Positions 1 to 8,574 of a stretch of 41,169 bases of DNA are shown in pieces. Source of the stretch: Candidatus Methylaffinis lahnbergensis (GTDB lineage: Bacteria; Pseudomonadota; Alphaproteobacteria; Rhizobiales; Beijerinckiaceae); assembly GCA_002890675.1 (NCBI GenBank), contig PEFW01000024.1, positions 1 through 41,169 of the forward strand. Reading direction: 5' to 3'. Numbering within the stretch: position 1 is the stretch's first letter; the number at the start of each line of letters is the position of its first letter. A model generated the notes under the pieces. That model was not told the origin of the DNA. It saw nothing but the letters and a program-made list of their open reading frames with translations, and did no database searches. A program made the translations under genes and the position numbers.

Positions 1-2
1 AG

Positions 3-80
3 CAGGATGAAGAGCTGACGCTTGCGGTCGAAAGTTTTTCAGAGCGGGATGATCTCATTCCCTTGCTTTTGAAGAGATGA
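3..80 (+). CDS. C-terminal tail of a gene entering from the left edge
   Basis: An open frame runs from the window edge to a TGA at 78-80 and encodes 25 residues that begin QDEELTLAVE and end LLLKR. It is acidic and then leucine-rich, as the end of a real protein might be, but no family can be recognised from so little. Everything before base 3 lies outside the window. It could equally be a chance open frame, because the next 400 bases look degraded. Confidence 0.22.
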   Translation, partial: QDEELTLAVESFSERDDLIPLLLKR

Positions 81-300
81 GGGTCGCGCTGGCAAGACGA
101 TTTGTGTCGAGCTGTGAGGTAGCTACATCTTTGGCGGAACCGTACGAGGTCGAGCGCGCTCTTGCCGATGAAAGTTACAGATCCATCCAGGCCCGCGCCT
201 CTGTAACCGCGTCCGGTTGTTCCATGGTCGACAGATGCCCGCCGTCCGGTTAGAGCGCTTAACCGCAACACTCTCGAATCCTTTAGATTATCCACCATAA

Positions 301-435
301 GACGCGCCGCACGCCGTCGCGACTGTCGGCTCGCTGCTCGTGCTGTTCGTCTGGAACCGGCTGGTGGCCTACCGCGCTGTGCCCGATCCGGGCAACCCCC
401 CTGGCCCCAATGCGCCGCCGCGCCGCAGGCTCTAG
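301..435 (+). pseudogene. Remnant of the C-terminus of a membrane protein
   Basis: The frame opened by the TAA at 298-300 and closed by the TAG at 433-435 has no start codon. It encodes 44 residues with one hydrophobic segment (VGSLLVLFVW, about residues 9-18) followed by a Pro/Gly/Asn-rich tail ending RRRL. That looks like a last transmembrane helix plus cytoplasmic tail. No upstream portion is present, so I read it as a decayed fragment. The family is not recognised. It lies in a degraded stretch together with a truncated YidB-like gene and an IS remnant. Confidence 0.25.
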
Positions 436-502
436 GGATCTGGTCGCGCGTTCATGAAGTTCGGTCGATGGCATCGAAGGCGGGGGCATTCAGGAGGCAG
501 AC

Positions 503-793
503 ATGGGACTACTTGATATCATCCAGGGCATGAAGAATGGCCCACGCGGCCAACGTCAGCCCAGCAGAAGCGGCAGCGGGGGCTGGACGTCGCGGATCAT
601 GATGGCGCTCCTGGGTCTCCTCGCATACAAGGCGTTCAAGGGCGGCGGCGATCAGGCTGCTCCAACCGACTCGGGCACCCCCCGGACCCCGACCCGCCGC
701 GGCGTCGCTGGCTGTAGGGATCAATCGCGCACCGCAGTGGGCGGCCAGTGCCCGCGAACAGCACCGGATTCCCCGGGCGATCTCCGGCATTAG
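503..793 (+). pseudogene. Truncated YidB/DUF937-like protein
   Basis: The first roughly 50 residues (MGLLDIIQGM, then a Gly/Ser/Arg-rich linker, then MALLGLLAYKAFKGGG) match my memory of the N-terminus of alphaproteobacterial YidB-like DUF937 proteins. A good ribosome-binding site (GGAGG, near 492) precedes the ATG. After about base 660 the frame becomes Pro/Arg/Thr-rich and loses resemblance, and the ORF stops at 96 aa instead of the usual 130 or more. This suggests a frameshift or deletion that removed the helical C-terminal domain. No biochemical role can be given; DUF937 function is poorly known. It sits 120 bp upstream of the IS630 remnant, in keeping with local decay. Confidence 0.5.
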
Positions 794-912
794 TGCGACT
801 GCCCGTCGTTCGGCCCGCCGTCCGTCGAAGAAGATCGGAAAAGCCCCGGCCTCATCCGAACCATGTGGAAGCGCATTTTAGTCTAGTACCGACTATTCTT
901 TAACGGTGAGTC

Positions 913-1755
913 GTGATTCAAGGATGCATGCATGGCATTCCTGAAGCGACCCCGATCATACTGACGGAAGCGGAACGAACCGAGCTGGAAGCGTTGGCGC
1001 GTTCCACCAAGACCGAATACCGGCTGCGCCAGCGGGCGCGGATTGTGCTGGTGGCGGCCGAGGGCGTGGCCAGCCGGGCGATTGGCCGAGAGGTTGGCTG
1101 CACGACCGGCACGGCATCGAAATGGCGCGTGCGCTACGCCGCCAATCGACGGGCCGGCCTTGATGAGACCGGCCATCGCGGAGCGGAACCGAAATACACG
1201 GCCGAGACGGATAAGCGCATCCTGGCCGTGCTGGATGGGCCGGTTCCTGTGGGGTACGCGCGTTGGACTGGTCCCCTGATCGCGGCGGCATTGGGTGACG
1301 TCGATGTGCAGTATGTCTGGCGCTTCCTGCGCGCTCACAAGATCGATCTTTTGGCGCGCAAGTCGTGGTGCGAAAGCAATGATCCCGATTTTGCCAGGCC
1401 GCCGAGATCGTCGGGCTCTATCTGGCGCCGCCGGAGAACGCCATCGTGATTTGTGTCGACGAAAAGCCCTCGATCCAGGCGGTGGAGCGGGCACAGGGTT
1501 ATCTGAAGTTTCCCAATGGCCGCGCGCTCAGCGGGCGGAGCCACGATTACAAGCGGCACGGCACCTCGACTCTGTTCGCCGCGCTCGAAGTGGCGACCGG
1601 TAAAGTCATGACTGCCCACAAGCGCCGCCGTCGACGCATCGAGTTCCTCGACTTCATGAATGAGATCGCCATCCGGATACCGCCATCCATGTCGTCCTCG
1701 ACAATCTCAACACCCATAAGCCGAAAAACGACCGCCGCGGCAGGGGAAGGTCAAC
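913..1755 (+). pseudogene. IS630-family transposase, frameshifted and 3'-truncated
   Basis: This is a DDE transposase of the IS630/Tc1-mariner type. The N-terminal helix-turn-helix region is intact from about 940 to 1385, with the segment IGREVGCTTGTASKWRVRY. Near 1393 the frame changes: AEIVGLYLAPPENAIVICVDEKPSIQ continues in a second frame, and VDEKPSIQ carries the first catalytic Asp. At about 1675 a second shift moves to the frame that encodes AIHVVLDNLNTHKPKND, carrying the second Asp. Similarity then stops near 1740, so the third acidic residue and the C-terminal third are missing. Two frameshifts plus truncation mean it cannot make active transposase. I could not identify terminal inverted repeats; the right end appears to be deleted. 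Confidence 0.85.
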
Positions 1756-2252
1756 TTAACGGCGCCGGCAGAAATATGACGCCTTTGAGACCCTGCCCGC
1801 TATCCTCGACCACGCCGGCCATCGCCGTCCTTCGCGAATCGACTAAGAGGACCGGCACAGATTCGGCATTTTAGGATTCTGTCACATAATTCTTCGCCCG
1901 ATTGCCGTGTGGCGAACCGCCCGGGTAGGGTTGCCAGCGGTGCTTAGGAACTCTATACTTAAGCGTCAGAAGGCCATCGCCATGGCTTGGATCAGAAGAT
2001 GATGCCGGAACGACCAAATGATGGCGATAAAGACATGGTCCAAAAGTGCGTGATGGCCTTTATAGCACAGACATCGGATGGAGAGCGGCATGGTCTCAAC
2101 TCGAAGCAAGCGCGCTCTGACCGGTGTTGTTGGCGGCCGGAACCGGCGAAAACCATAATTGGCATAATGCGCGGCCGCCAATGATTTGCGTTTCCCGGCT
2201 TAAAATGAATTTGCTGGGCGCTCGTCCCGTGTCGTTCGAGGAACAAACGATC
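1756..2252. other. Intergenic stretch without a convincing gene
   Basis: After the transposase remnant, one frame (from about 1759 to a TAA near 1845) reads RRRQKYDAFETLPAIL and on, which could be another decayed coding piece, but I do not recognise it. A 65-codon plus-strand frame from 1987 lacks a clear ribosome-binding site and family resemblance. The last 100 bases are the leader of the EipB-like gene. I see no tRNA or clear terminator. Confidence 0.4.
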
Positions 2253-3152
2253 ATGCTCGCATGTCATGCCCACTTTCTGTTCTCGGCCGCTCTCGCTCTG
2301 GCCCTCGCCGCTCTCGATCCTTCGCCGTTCTCGGCGGCCGCGGCAAATTCGGCAACAGCCAACGCCGCGCCCCTGCCCACGGCGACGGCAGACCTCGCAA
2401 AGGAGATCTCGTTGGTCTCGCATCGCGCGGTCTATGAATTGACACTTTTGAAATCGGTGGGCAGCAAGAGTCCAACAGCGGCGCATGGACGCATTGCCTT
2501 CGATTTCACCGGCTCCGCCTGCGACGGCTACGTGCAGAATTTCCGGCAATTAACCGAATTGCAGCCCGCCGAAGGCCCCACCCGCGTCTCGGACATGCGT
2601 TCAGCGACGTTCGAGGACGCCGACGGCCGGAATTTCGACTTCAAGATGCAGACAAGCATAGATAGTGGCGCCGTCGAGGCGGTCGATGGAAAAGCCTGGA
2701 AAACCGCTGGCGGGCTATTATCGGTAAACCTCGCCAAACCGAAACACAATAAGTTCGAGCTCGATCCCGATGTGGTTTTTCCAACCGAGCATCTGAAACG
2801 CATTTTGGCGGCGGCGGAAGCGGGCCAGAACCTGCTCGAAGTCAAGGTCTATGACGGGTCGGAGACGGGCGAAAAGGTCTATGAAACGACAACCTACATC
2901 GGCCGTCCGATCGCCGATCCCGCCCTGGAAAAGGCGGTGCATATCCCAGAACTCGATAACGTGAGGCGCTGGCCGGTCTCTATCAGCTATTTCGAATCCG
3001 GCAAAAAGGACGACGCGCCGAGCTATACCTTGTCGTTCGACCTCTATGAAAATGGTATTTCGCGCGCGCTGAGGCTCGATTACGGCGATTTCATTCTCGC
3101 CGGGGAAATGTCTAGTCTCGAGCTTCTTAGCGAGCCCGCCTGCGCCAAATAG
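2253..3152 (+). CDS. eipB: EipB-like periplasmic envelope-integrity protein (DUF1849)
   Basis: The 299-aa product matches the DUF1849/EipB family, a periplasmic beta-spiral protein that supports envelope integrity in Brucella and relatives (family knowledge). Residues 1-30 form a signal peptide: MLACHAH followed by an Ala/Leu-rich core and an Ala-rich cleavage region. The mature part shows the family's SHRAVYEL start, a central Cys in GSACDGY, and a Cys four residues from the C-terminus (EPACAK); these two are expected to form the family disulfide. I chose ATG 2253 because GAGGAAC lies about 10 bases upstream and the signal peptide starts directly. The frame is open further upstream to 2124, but that extension would bury the signal peptide. 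It is transcribed alone, with 86 bases to the next gene. Confidence 0.8.
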   Translation: MLACHAHFLFSAALALALAALDPSPFSAAAANSATANAAPLPTATADLAKEISLVSHRAVYELTLLKSVGSKSPTAAHGRIAFDFTGSACDGYVQNFRQLTELQPAEGPTRVSDMRSATFEDADGRNFDFKMQTSIDSGAVEAVDGKAWKTAGGLLSVNLAKPKHNKFELDPDVVFPTEHLKRILAAAEAGQNLLEVKVYDGSETGEKVYETTTYIGRPIADPALEKAVHIPELDNVRRWPVSISYFESGKKDDAPSYTLSFDLYENGISRALRLDYGDFILAGEMSSLELLSEPACAK

Positions 3153-3238
3153 GTCAAGCCGGTAATCGTGAAGACACCGTGGCTCGGCATGATGGGTATC
3201 TTCCGGCCGGTCCGCTTCCCTCTGGCGCTTAAGGGGCC

Positions 3239-4306
3239 ATGAGCGAACCGGAAATCACTTGCGTGAAAGCGGGCTGTTGCGGCCTCATCACGCTCAACCG
3301 CCCCAAGGCACTCAACGCGTTGACTTTGCATATGGTGCGCGAGATGGCGGCCGCCCTGAACCGGTGGGAGCGCGATCCGGGGGTCACTCGCGTCGTCATA
3401 ACAGGCGCGGGCGGCAAGGCTTTTTGCGCGGGCGGCGACATCAGGATCCTGTATGATCTCGGCAAGGCCAGGCGCCATGCCGAACAGCTTAGCTTTTGGC
3501 GCGAGGAATATTACCTCAATCGCCGCATCAAACTCTATCCCAAGCCTTACGTCGCGTTGGTCGATGGGATCGTCATGGGCGGCGGCGCCGGGATCTCCTT
3601 GCATGGCTCGCATGTCATCGCGGGCGAACATCTCAGCTTCGCCATGCCGGAAACCGGCATCGGCTTTTTCCCCGATGTCGGCGCGACTTTTTTTTTGCCT
3701 CGCCTGCCTGGCAATGCCGGAGTCTATCTCGCCTTGACGGGGGCCGGGATGACCTGTGGCGACGCGCTCGCCTTTGGGGTCGCCTTCGCCCATGTTCCTT
3801 CGGCCCGACACGCGGGCCTCGCCCAAAGGCTGATCGGCGGCGAGGACATCGCGACCGCGATCGCCGCCGAAAAAGCCCCGGACCCCGCCTCGACGCTTCA
3901 CCCGCAACGCCGGCTTATCGAGCGCTGTTTTTCCGCCGCGACAATTCCTTCCATTCTCGCCAATCTCGACGATGCAAGCCAAGCCGGCTTGGACTTTGCG
4001 CGTTCCGCCGCTTATGCGATCCGTGCCAAATCGCCGTCGAGCCTTGCAATCGCATTGCGTCAAATGCAAATAGGCGCCAAGCTCGACATTGGCGAGGCAT
4101 TGCGGACTGAGTTCCGCATCGTCTCGCGCGTTGCCAGATGCCATGATTTTTATGAAGGCGTGCGCGCGGTGATCATCGACAAGGACCATCGCCCGCTTTG
4201 GAATCCCGCCGGAGTAGAAAGCGTCGAGCCAGCCGTCATCGAGGCTTATTTTGCGCCTCTCCTTGAGGGCGATCTCGACTTTCGCGCGCAAGATTGTTGC
4301 CCATGA
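3239..4306 (+). CDS. 3-hydroxyisobutyryl-CoA hydrolase-like protein (enoyl-CoA hydratase/isomerase family)
   Basis: At 355 aa it has the ECH_2 architecture of 3-hydroxyisobutyryl-CoA hydrolases, which release 3-hydroxyisobutyrate from its CoA ester in valine breakdown. The crotonase fold is clear: LNRPKALNALT near residue 20, the oxyanion-hole segment KAFCAGGDIR near residue 60, the second oxyanion segment GIVMGGGAGIS near residue 115, and MPETGIGFFPDVGATFFL after it. The Glu and Asp in that last stretch are the catalytic positions conserved in the hydrolase subgroup. The long C-terminal domain (after about residue 190, with CHDFYEGVRAVIIDK near 300) separates it from ordinary enoyl-CoA hydratases. 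It overlaps the next gene by 4 bases (ATGA). No other valine-degradation gene lies nearby, so the substrate is an inference. Confidence 0.85.
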   Translation: MSEPEITCVKAGCCGLITLNRPKALNALTLHMVREMAAALNRWERDPGVTRVVITGAGGKAFCAGGDIRILYDLGKARRHAEQLSFWREEYYLNRRIKLYPKPYVALVDGIVMGGGAGISLHGSHVIAGEHLSFAMPETGIGFFPDVGATFFLPRLPGNAGVYLALTGAGMTCGDALAFGVAFAHVPSARHAGLAQRLIGGEDIATAIAAEKAPDPASTLHPQRRLIERCFSAATIPSILANLDDASQAGLDFARSAAYAIRAKSPSSLAIALRQMQIGAKLDIGEALRTEFRIVSRVARCHDFYEGVRAVIIDKDHRPLWNPAGVESVEPAVIEAYFAPLLEGDLDFRAQDCCP

Positions 4307-4779
4307 AGCTATCGCCCGGACCGAACAAGACAGAAGGGCGCCCCGATTCCGGTGCCGCCATCCGTCTAGGCGAACCGGCGCGCATCGCCGGCGAAGCGAA
4401 CCGCGCGGGGCTTTTCCTGGTTGTGTTCATGCGCATGCTCGCGGGACTTTGGGTTATCCAGGGTCTTTTGCAATGGAGCGCGATCCTCCTGCCGCCGGAA
4501 CCGCTGTTCGACAAGGTGAGCGCGCTGCGCGGCGCGGCGGTGATTTTTTTCGCGTCTGTCAACCTTGTCGCGGGGGTAGGGTTGTGGCTGGCGACGCCTT
4601 GGGGCGGCGTGATTTGGCTTTTGGGCGCGATCGCGCAAATCTTCGTTGCTCTGGCGCTGCCGGGGTTCTTTTCGATGCTCTGGATCGGTGCCGATATTGT
4701 CTTGATCGTTATCTATTTCGTCTTGATGTGGCGGGCCGGCCACGCAGGCACGGCGTTCTTTAGACAGAGCCATCGTTGA
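4303..4779 (+). CDS. Small four-helix membrane protein (DUF6163-like)
   Basis: The 158-aa product starts with about 35 hydrophilic residues followed by four hydrophobic segments (about residues 38-60, 76-96, 100-120 and 124-146), so it is a small inner-membrane protein. It resembles Hyphomicrobiales proteins annotated DUF6163, whose function is unknown. The ATG at 4303 overlaps the TGA of the preceding hydrolase gene, so the two are probably translationally coupled; a start three codons upstream is possible but lies inside the previous gene without benefit. It ends 63 bases before the convergent GNAT gene. Confidence 0.65.
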   Translation: MKLSPGPNKTEGRPDSGAAIRLGEPARIAGEANRAGLFLVVFMRMLAGLWVIQGLLQWSAILLPPEPLFDKVSALRGAAVIFFASVNLVAGVGLWLATPWGGVIWLLGAIAQIFVALALPGFFSMLWIGADIVLIVIYFVLMWRAGHAGTAFFRQSHR

Positions 4780-4842
4780 TGCAGATGGTGGCCCTTTCGC
4801 GGGCGAGAGGCGAAGCGAAGCTGGCGGCAAGGCAAGGAGCGG

Positions 4843-5457
4843 TCAATCCTTATCGTGCCGCGCCGCGCGAAGCGGCACTGGATCGGTTTCCAGCAGGCCG
4901 TAGAGCAAATGGTCCTGCCAGACTCCGTTGATACGCAGATAGGAACGCGCGTAGCCTTCCCTGGTAAATCCCCTCCGTTCCAATAGTTTCTTCGAGGCTT
5001 CGTTATGGGGCAGGCACGAGGCTTCGATCCGATGGAGCCGGAGCGTGGTGAAAGCGTAGCCGGTCACTGCCCGGAGCGCGACCGACATGAAGCCTTGCCG
5101 GGCATGCGGTGCGCCGATCCAATATCCGAGCATTGCCGCCTGCACGACGCCGCGTCTGATCTGCCCCAGACTGAGACCGCCGACAAGCACATTATCGTCG
5201 TTACGAAAGATCAAGAAAGGGTAGGCTTCGTCGTTGGCGATCTCCTGCTGATTGTGGCGTAACCGGCGCCGGAACGCGGCGCGCGTTAGATCGTCGGCGG
5301 GCCAGGCCGGCTCCCACGGCGTCAAAAACGTGCGGCTTCGCGCCCGCAAATCGGCCCATGCTTCGTGGTCGCGCATCTCCGGCGGCCGAAGATAGATGCC
5401 TTCGCCGCGCACCAGAGGCGCGGCAACGCTGGCTGGAGAGAGACGGAAGAGAGCCAC
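4843..5457 (-). CDS. rimJ: GNAT acetyltransferase, RimJ/RimL-like
   Basis: The 204-aa cytoplasmic enzyme of the GNAT superfamily would transfer acetyl from acetyl-CoA to a protein N-terminus (RimJ acetylates ribosomal protein S5 in E. coli) or to a small-molecule amine. Characteristic parts are GIYLRPPEMRDHEAW near residue 20, GYWIGAPHARQGFMSVAL near 115 (the acetyl-CoA pyrophosphate-binding motif A), and LHRIEASCLPHNEASKKLLERRGF near 140-165. It is the last gene of thrC - M16 peptidase - GNAT, starting 12 bases after the peptidase stop, an arrangement I recall from many Hyphomicrobiales. The assignment to RimJ rather than another GNAT is by overall likeness. Confidence 0.8.
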   Translation of the reverse strand: MALFRLSPASVAAPLVRGEGIYLRPPEMRDHEAWADLRARSRTFLTPWEPAWPADDLTRAAFRRRLRHNQQEIANDEAYPFLIFRNDDNVLVGGLSLGQIRRGVVQAAMLGYWIGAPHARQGFMSVALRAVTGYAFTTLRLHRIEASCLPHNEASKKLLERRGFTREGYARSYLRINGVWQDHLLYGLLETDPVPLRAARHDKD

Positions 5458-5469
5458 GCAGCCGCTCCT

Positions 5470-6735
5470 TCAAATGCCGCCCAGCCGCAGCGCGACCTGC
5501 GCGGGCGTAAAAACCTTGGCGACCGGACCAATCGCCGCGACGGTTGGCGCCGACCGGAGCGCGCGCGCACCAGCAGCGCGGATTTGGGCGACATCCAGGC
5601 GATCGATTGCCGCAATTATTTCAGCGCGAGTTAGAATACGGCCGAAGGCGATCAATTGCCGGGCAATCTGTTCGCAGCGGGCGGCGGGGGATTCGAGCGC
5701 CGCGAGGAGCGACACTTTCATCTGTGCCTTGGCCCGCCGGACTTCGGTGTCGCTCAGATCCAAGGTCGCCTTGCTTAGGCAGTCGAGCGCGACGGGCAAC
5801 AATTTGCCGGCATCCATTGCGCTCGTCGCGGCATAAAAGCCAAACATTCCGGTATCGGAATATCCCCAATGAAAGGCGTGGATGGAATAGGCGAGCCCAC
5901 GCGCCTCGCGCACCTCCTGGAACAGGCGCGAAGACATCCCTCCGCCGGCCGCGTTCGCGAAAATCTGCATGGCATAAAAATCCTCATCCGCGTAAGCGGT
6001 GCCTTCGAAGCCGATGGCGATATGGGCCTGTTCGAGCCGCCGCCTCAAGCGCTTCTCGCCGCCCCGGTAGAGCGCCCGCGCGGCTCCGTTCTCGATGCTC
6101 CGCGCCGGAAAGTTTGCGAAGCACCGCGCGGCCTCGTCACAAAGCGAGGCGTGTTCGACTGCTCCGGCGGCGCCGATCACCGTCGCGTCCGCGCGATAGT
6201 GAGTCGCGAGATAGGCGCTGATCGCATCCCTGCCGAACCCCGAAACTTGCTCCCGGGTTCCGAGGATCGGCCGCCCAATGGGCTGATCCGGAAACGCGGC
6301 GGCGTTAAGCAATTCGAAGACGAGATCGTCGGGTGTGTCTTCAACCGCGCCGATTTCCTGCAGAATAACGCCCTTTTCGCGTTCGAGCTCCACGCTGTCG
6401 AAGGTGCTTTCGGTCAAAATATCGGCGAGGATATCGAGCGCGAGCGGAACGTCCTCGGCCAAGACATGCGCGTAATAGGCGGTATGTTCGGTGCTCGTCG
6501 CGGCGTTGAGATCGCCGCCGACGGTCTCAATCTCCTCGGCTATGGCGCGCGCCGAACGCCGACGCGTGCCCTTGAACGCCATATGTTCGAGAAGATGCGA
6601 CAAGCCGTGCTCGTTCGTTCGTTCGTGGCGCGATCCGGCGCCGACATAGACGCCGAGCGAGACGGTCTCAAGGTGCGGCATGCGATCGGTGGCAATCCTC
6701 AGGCCAGAGGCCAAAGTGGTGATCTCGACGCTCAT
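5470..6735 (-). CDS. M16-family zinc peptidase (mitochondrial processing peptidase-like)
   Basis: The 421-aa protein carries the inverted zinc motif HxxEH of family M16 at residues 47-51 (HLLEH) followed by MAFKGT. The distal metal-ligand region ELEREKGVILQEI lies about 70 residues on. A second, inactive-type M16 domain with SSRLFQEVREARGLAYSIHAF occupies the C-terminal half. Length and order match alphaproteobacterial processing-peptidase homologues, thought to degrade or trim small peptides; no signal peptide is seen, so it is probably cytoplasmic. Its ATG overlaps the thrC stop (ATGA at 6732-6735), which indicates coupled translation. The GNAT gene follows after 12 bases. Confidence 0.9.
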   Translation of the reverse strand: MSVEITTLASGLRIATDRMPHLETVSLGVYVGAGSRHERTNEHGLSHLLEHMAFKGTRRRSARAIAEEIETVGGDLNAATSTEHTAYYAHVLAEDVPLALDILADILTESTFDSVELEREKGVILQEIGAVEDTPDDLVFELLNAAAFPDQPIGRPILGTREQVSGFGRDAISAYLATHYRADATVIGAAGAVEHASLCDEAARCFANFPARSIENGAARALYRGGEKRLRRRLEQAHIAIGFEGTAYADEDFYAMQIFANAAGGGMSSRLFQEVREARGLAYSIHAFHWGYSDTGMFGFYAATSAMDAGKLLPVALDCLSKATLDLSDTEVRRAKAQMKVSLLAALESPAARCEQIARQLIAFGRILTRAEIIAAIDRLDVAQIRAAGARALRSAPTVAAIGPVAKVFTPAQVALRLGGI

Positions 6736-8150
6736 AATGCTGCCCGGCTCGCCGCGCGCGCGGCGCGGGCATGGATAAAACGCTCGATTCCGCTCTGGTC
6801 GTTGGGCAAAATCGAAAACTTTTCTTTACGTTCAAAAAGACTGGCAAGATGGCCAGGCAAATCCGGCCGCTCGCCTGTAGCGTGCGCGATCGCGGCGGGA
6901 AATTTGGCGGGATGCGCGGTGCCCAGAACAACGAGCGGGCTCCGGGAGGCGTGCGCCTTTGCCTGACGCGCGGCGCTCATGCCGACCGCGGTGTGCGGGT
7001 CGGCGAGGAAGCCCGCCTCCCGCCAGCTTCGGGCGATCTCCCGCGTGGTTTCGACCTCGGTAACGCTGAACGCGTCGAATTCGGCGCGAATAGCATGAAG
7101 CGGGCCGGGCTCGATCGTAAAACCCTGCGATTGCCGCAACCCCGCCATTAAGCGGCAAAGCGCGCCCGGATCCCGTCCATGCGCTTCAAAAAGGAGACGT
7201 TCGAAATTGGATGACACTTGGATGTCCATCGAGGGCGATTGGGTTGGGCGAACCCTTTGCACTGCGTAGCCGCCGCTTGCTAGGGCGCGGGTGAGAATAT
7301 CGTTGGAATTCGTCGCTATCACCAGCCGGTCGATCGGAAGGCCTAAGCGTTTGGCCATCCAGCCGGCCAAAATATCGCCGAAATTGCCGGTCGGCACGAC
7401 AAAGGAAATTTTCCGGTGCGGCCCGCCAAGGACGGCCGCGCTGGTAAAATAATAGACCGTCTGGAAAAGGATGCGCGCGAGATTGATCGAATTCACCCCG
7501 CAAAGATTAAGTTCGTCGCGCAAAACCTTGTGATTGAACATATTTTTGACGCAAGCCTGCGCGTCGTCGAAAGTGCCTTCCATCGCGATGATGTGAATAT
7601 TCTCCGCTTCCACTGTGGTCATTTGGCGTCGCTGCACTTCCGATACGCGCCCGTGCGGATAAAGGATGAAGACATCGACTTGGGGCAGCCCGCGAAAGGC
7701 CTCGATGGCGGCGGCCCCCGTATCGCCCGAGGTTGCGCCAATGATGGTCGCCCGCTCGCCGCGCGCTTTCAGAACATGGTCGATGAGTTTGGCGAGGAGC
7801 TGCATCGCGAGGTCCTTGAAAGCGAGAGTTGGTCCGTGAAACAATTCGAGCACAAAGAGATTGGAATCAAGCTGCGTGAGGGGCGCGATCGCCTTGTGCC
7901 GGAAATTTTTGTACGCAGCGTCGATCATGCTCCGAAAAGCGCCCGCCTCGATCTCGCCTGCCGCGAACGGCGTCAGGATGGCTTGCGCGACCTCCTCGTA
8001 GGGTCTGCCGGCGAAACCGGCGATGGTGGCTTGCGAGAGCTGTGGGTAGGCTTGCGGCAGGTAAAGGCCGCCGTCCGGCGCAAGACCGGCGAGCAGCATT
8101 TGAGTGAACGAAACCAGCGGCGCCGCGCTGCGCGTCGAAATGTAATTCAC
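6732..8150 (-). CDS. thrC: Threonine synthase
   Basis: This PLP enzyme converts O-phosphohomoserine to threonine and phosphate. At 472 aa it is the long bacterial/fungal-type threonine synthase. It begins MNYISTRSAAPLVSF, has the PLP-lysine motif GPTLAFKDLAMQ (Lys112) and the phosphate-binding stretch GATSGDTGAAAIEA, and contains VVPTGNFGDILAGWMAK in the middle. It is the first gene of a three-gene minus-strand operon. Upstream lies the CoxF-like remnant instead of the SURF1/coxC genes I recall preceding thrC in relatives. The roughly 150 bases before the ATG hold its likely promoter. Confidence 0.95.
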   Translation of the reverse strand: MNYISTRSAAPLVSFTQMLLAGLAPDGGLYLPQAYPQLSQATIAGFAGRPYEEVAQAILTPFAAGEIEAGAFRSMIDAAYKNFRHKAIAPLTQLDSNLFVLELFHGPTLAFKDLAMQLLAKLIDHVLKARGERATIIGATSGDTGAAAIEAFRGLPQVDVFILYPHGRVSEVQRRQMTTVEAENIHIIAMEGTFDDAQACVKNMFNHKVLRDELNLCGVNSINLARILFQTVYYFTSAAVLGGPHRKISFVVPTGNFGDILAGWMAKRLGLPIDRLVIATNSNDILTRALASGGYAVQRVRPTQSPSMDIQVSSNFERLLFEAHGRDPGALCRLMAGLRQSQGFTIEPGPLHAIRAEFDAFSVTEVETTREIARSWREAGFLADPHTAVGMSAARQAKAHASRSPLVVLGTAHPAKFPAAIAHATGERPDLPGHLASLFERKEKFSILPNDQSGIERFIHARAARAASRAAL

Positions 8151-8300
8151 CTGTAAGCCCGCGCCTCCACCGGCCGGATGATTCCGGCTATTAGTTAAGT
8201 ATTATTGGTATGAATAAAATACCGGGCATGGCCAGGCTAGTGGCGCCGGCGTTGGCGGAGATCCCGGCTGGCACATCGCGCGATTTTCAAGTCGCGGCGC

Positions 8301-8426
8301 CTACAATGGCCGGTTGAGAAGATCCGGACCACGCTTGGCGACGGTCACGGCATAGAGCAAAAGGACGAAGCAACCGGCCGCGATGCCGATCGCAACGGTG
8401 CGCTGTGGTCCGATTTTGTCGCTCAG
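8301..8426 (-). pseudogene. Remnant of CoxF-like cytochrome oxidase-associated small protein
   Basis: The minus strand encodes 41 residues ending at a TAG (8301-8303). A single hydrophobic helix (VAIGIAAGCFVLLLYAVTVAK) is followed by RGPDLLNRPL. This matches my memory of the C-terminal half of the small single-helix protein between ctaB and ctaG in alphaproteobacterial cox operons, which ends in a similar NRPL motif. The frame has no start codon and is interrupted on its 5' side about ten bases before the 68-bp tandem repeat. It lies between ctaB and thrC, where such a gene is expected, which supports the call. Confidence 0.5.
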
Positions 8427-8435
8427 GACTCACTA

Positions 8436-8571
8436 GTACCCTTGCACAGAGGTTTTGACGGGTTGAATAATGAGCTGCATTCGACCGAAAGCAGGCGTCT
8501 CAGGTACCCTTGCACAGAGGTTTTGGCAGGTTGAATGATGGGCTGCATTCAACCCAAAGTAGGCGTCTCCG
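8436..8571. repeat. Two tandem copies of a 68-bp unit
   Basis: Unit one is 8436-8503 and unit two is 8504-8571. Each starts GTACCCTTGCACAGAGGTTT, and the second differs at about 8 of 68 positions. The array sits between the MBL-fold gene (stop at 8575) and the CoxF-like remnant, exactly where the cox gene order breaks. It could be a decayed duplication left by a mobile element. It contains no obvious hairpin or coding sequence. Confidence 0.8.
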
Positions 8572-8574
8572 ATG

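Noticed and set aside
1987..2184. 65-codon plus-strand frame before the EipB-like gene
   Set aside because: No ribosome-binding site and no family resemblance; composition does not look like a protein from this genome.
3080..4291. 403-codon minus-strand open frame
   Set aside because: It is the antisense shadow of the 3-hydroxyisobutyryl-CoA hydrolase gene; its composition is random-like with no motif, while the plus strand has clear crotonase motifs.
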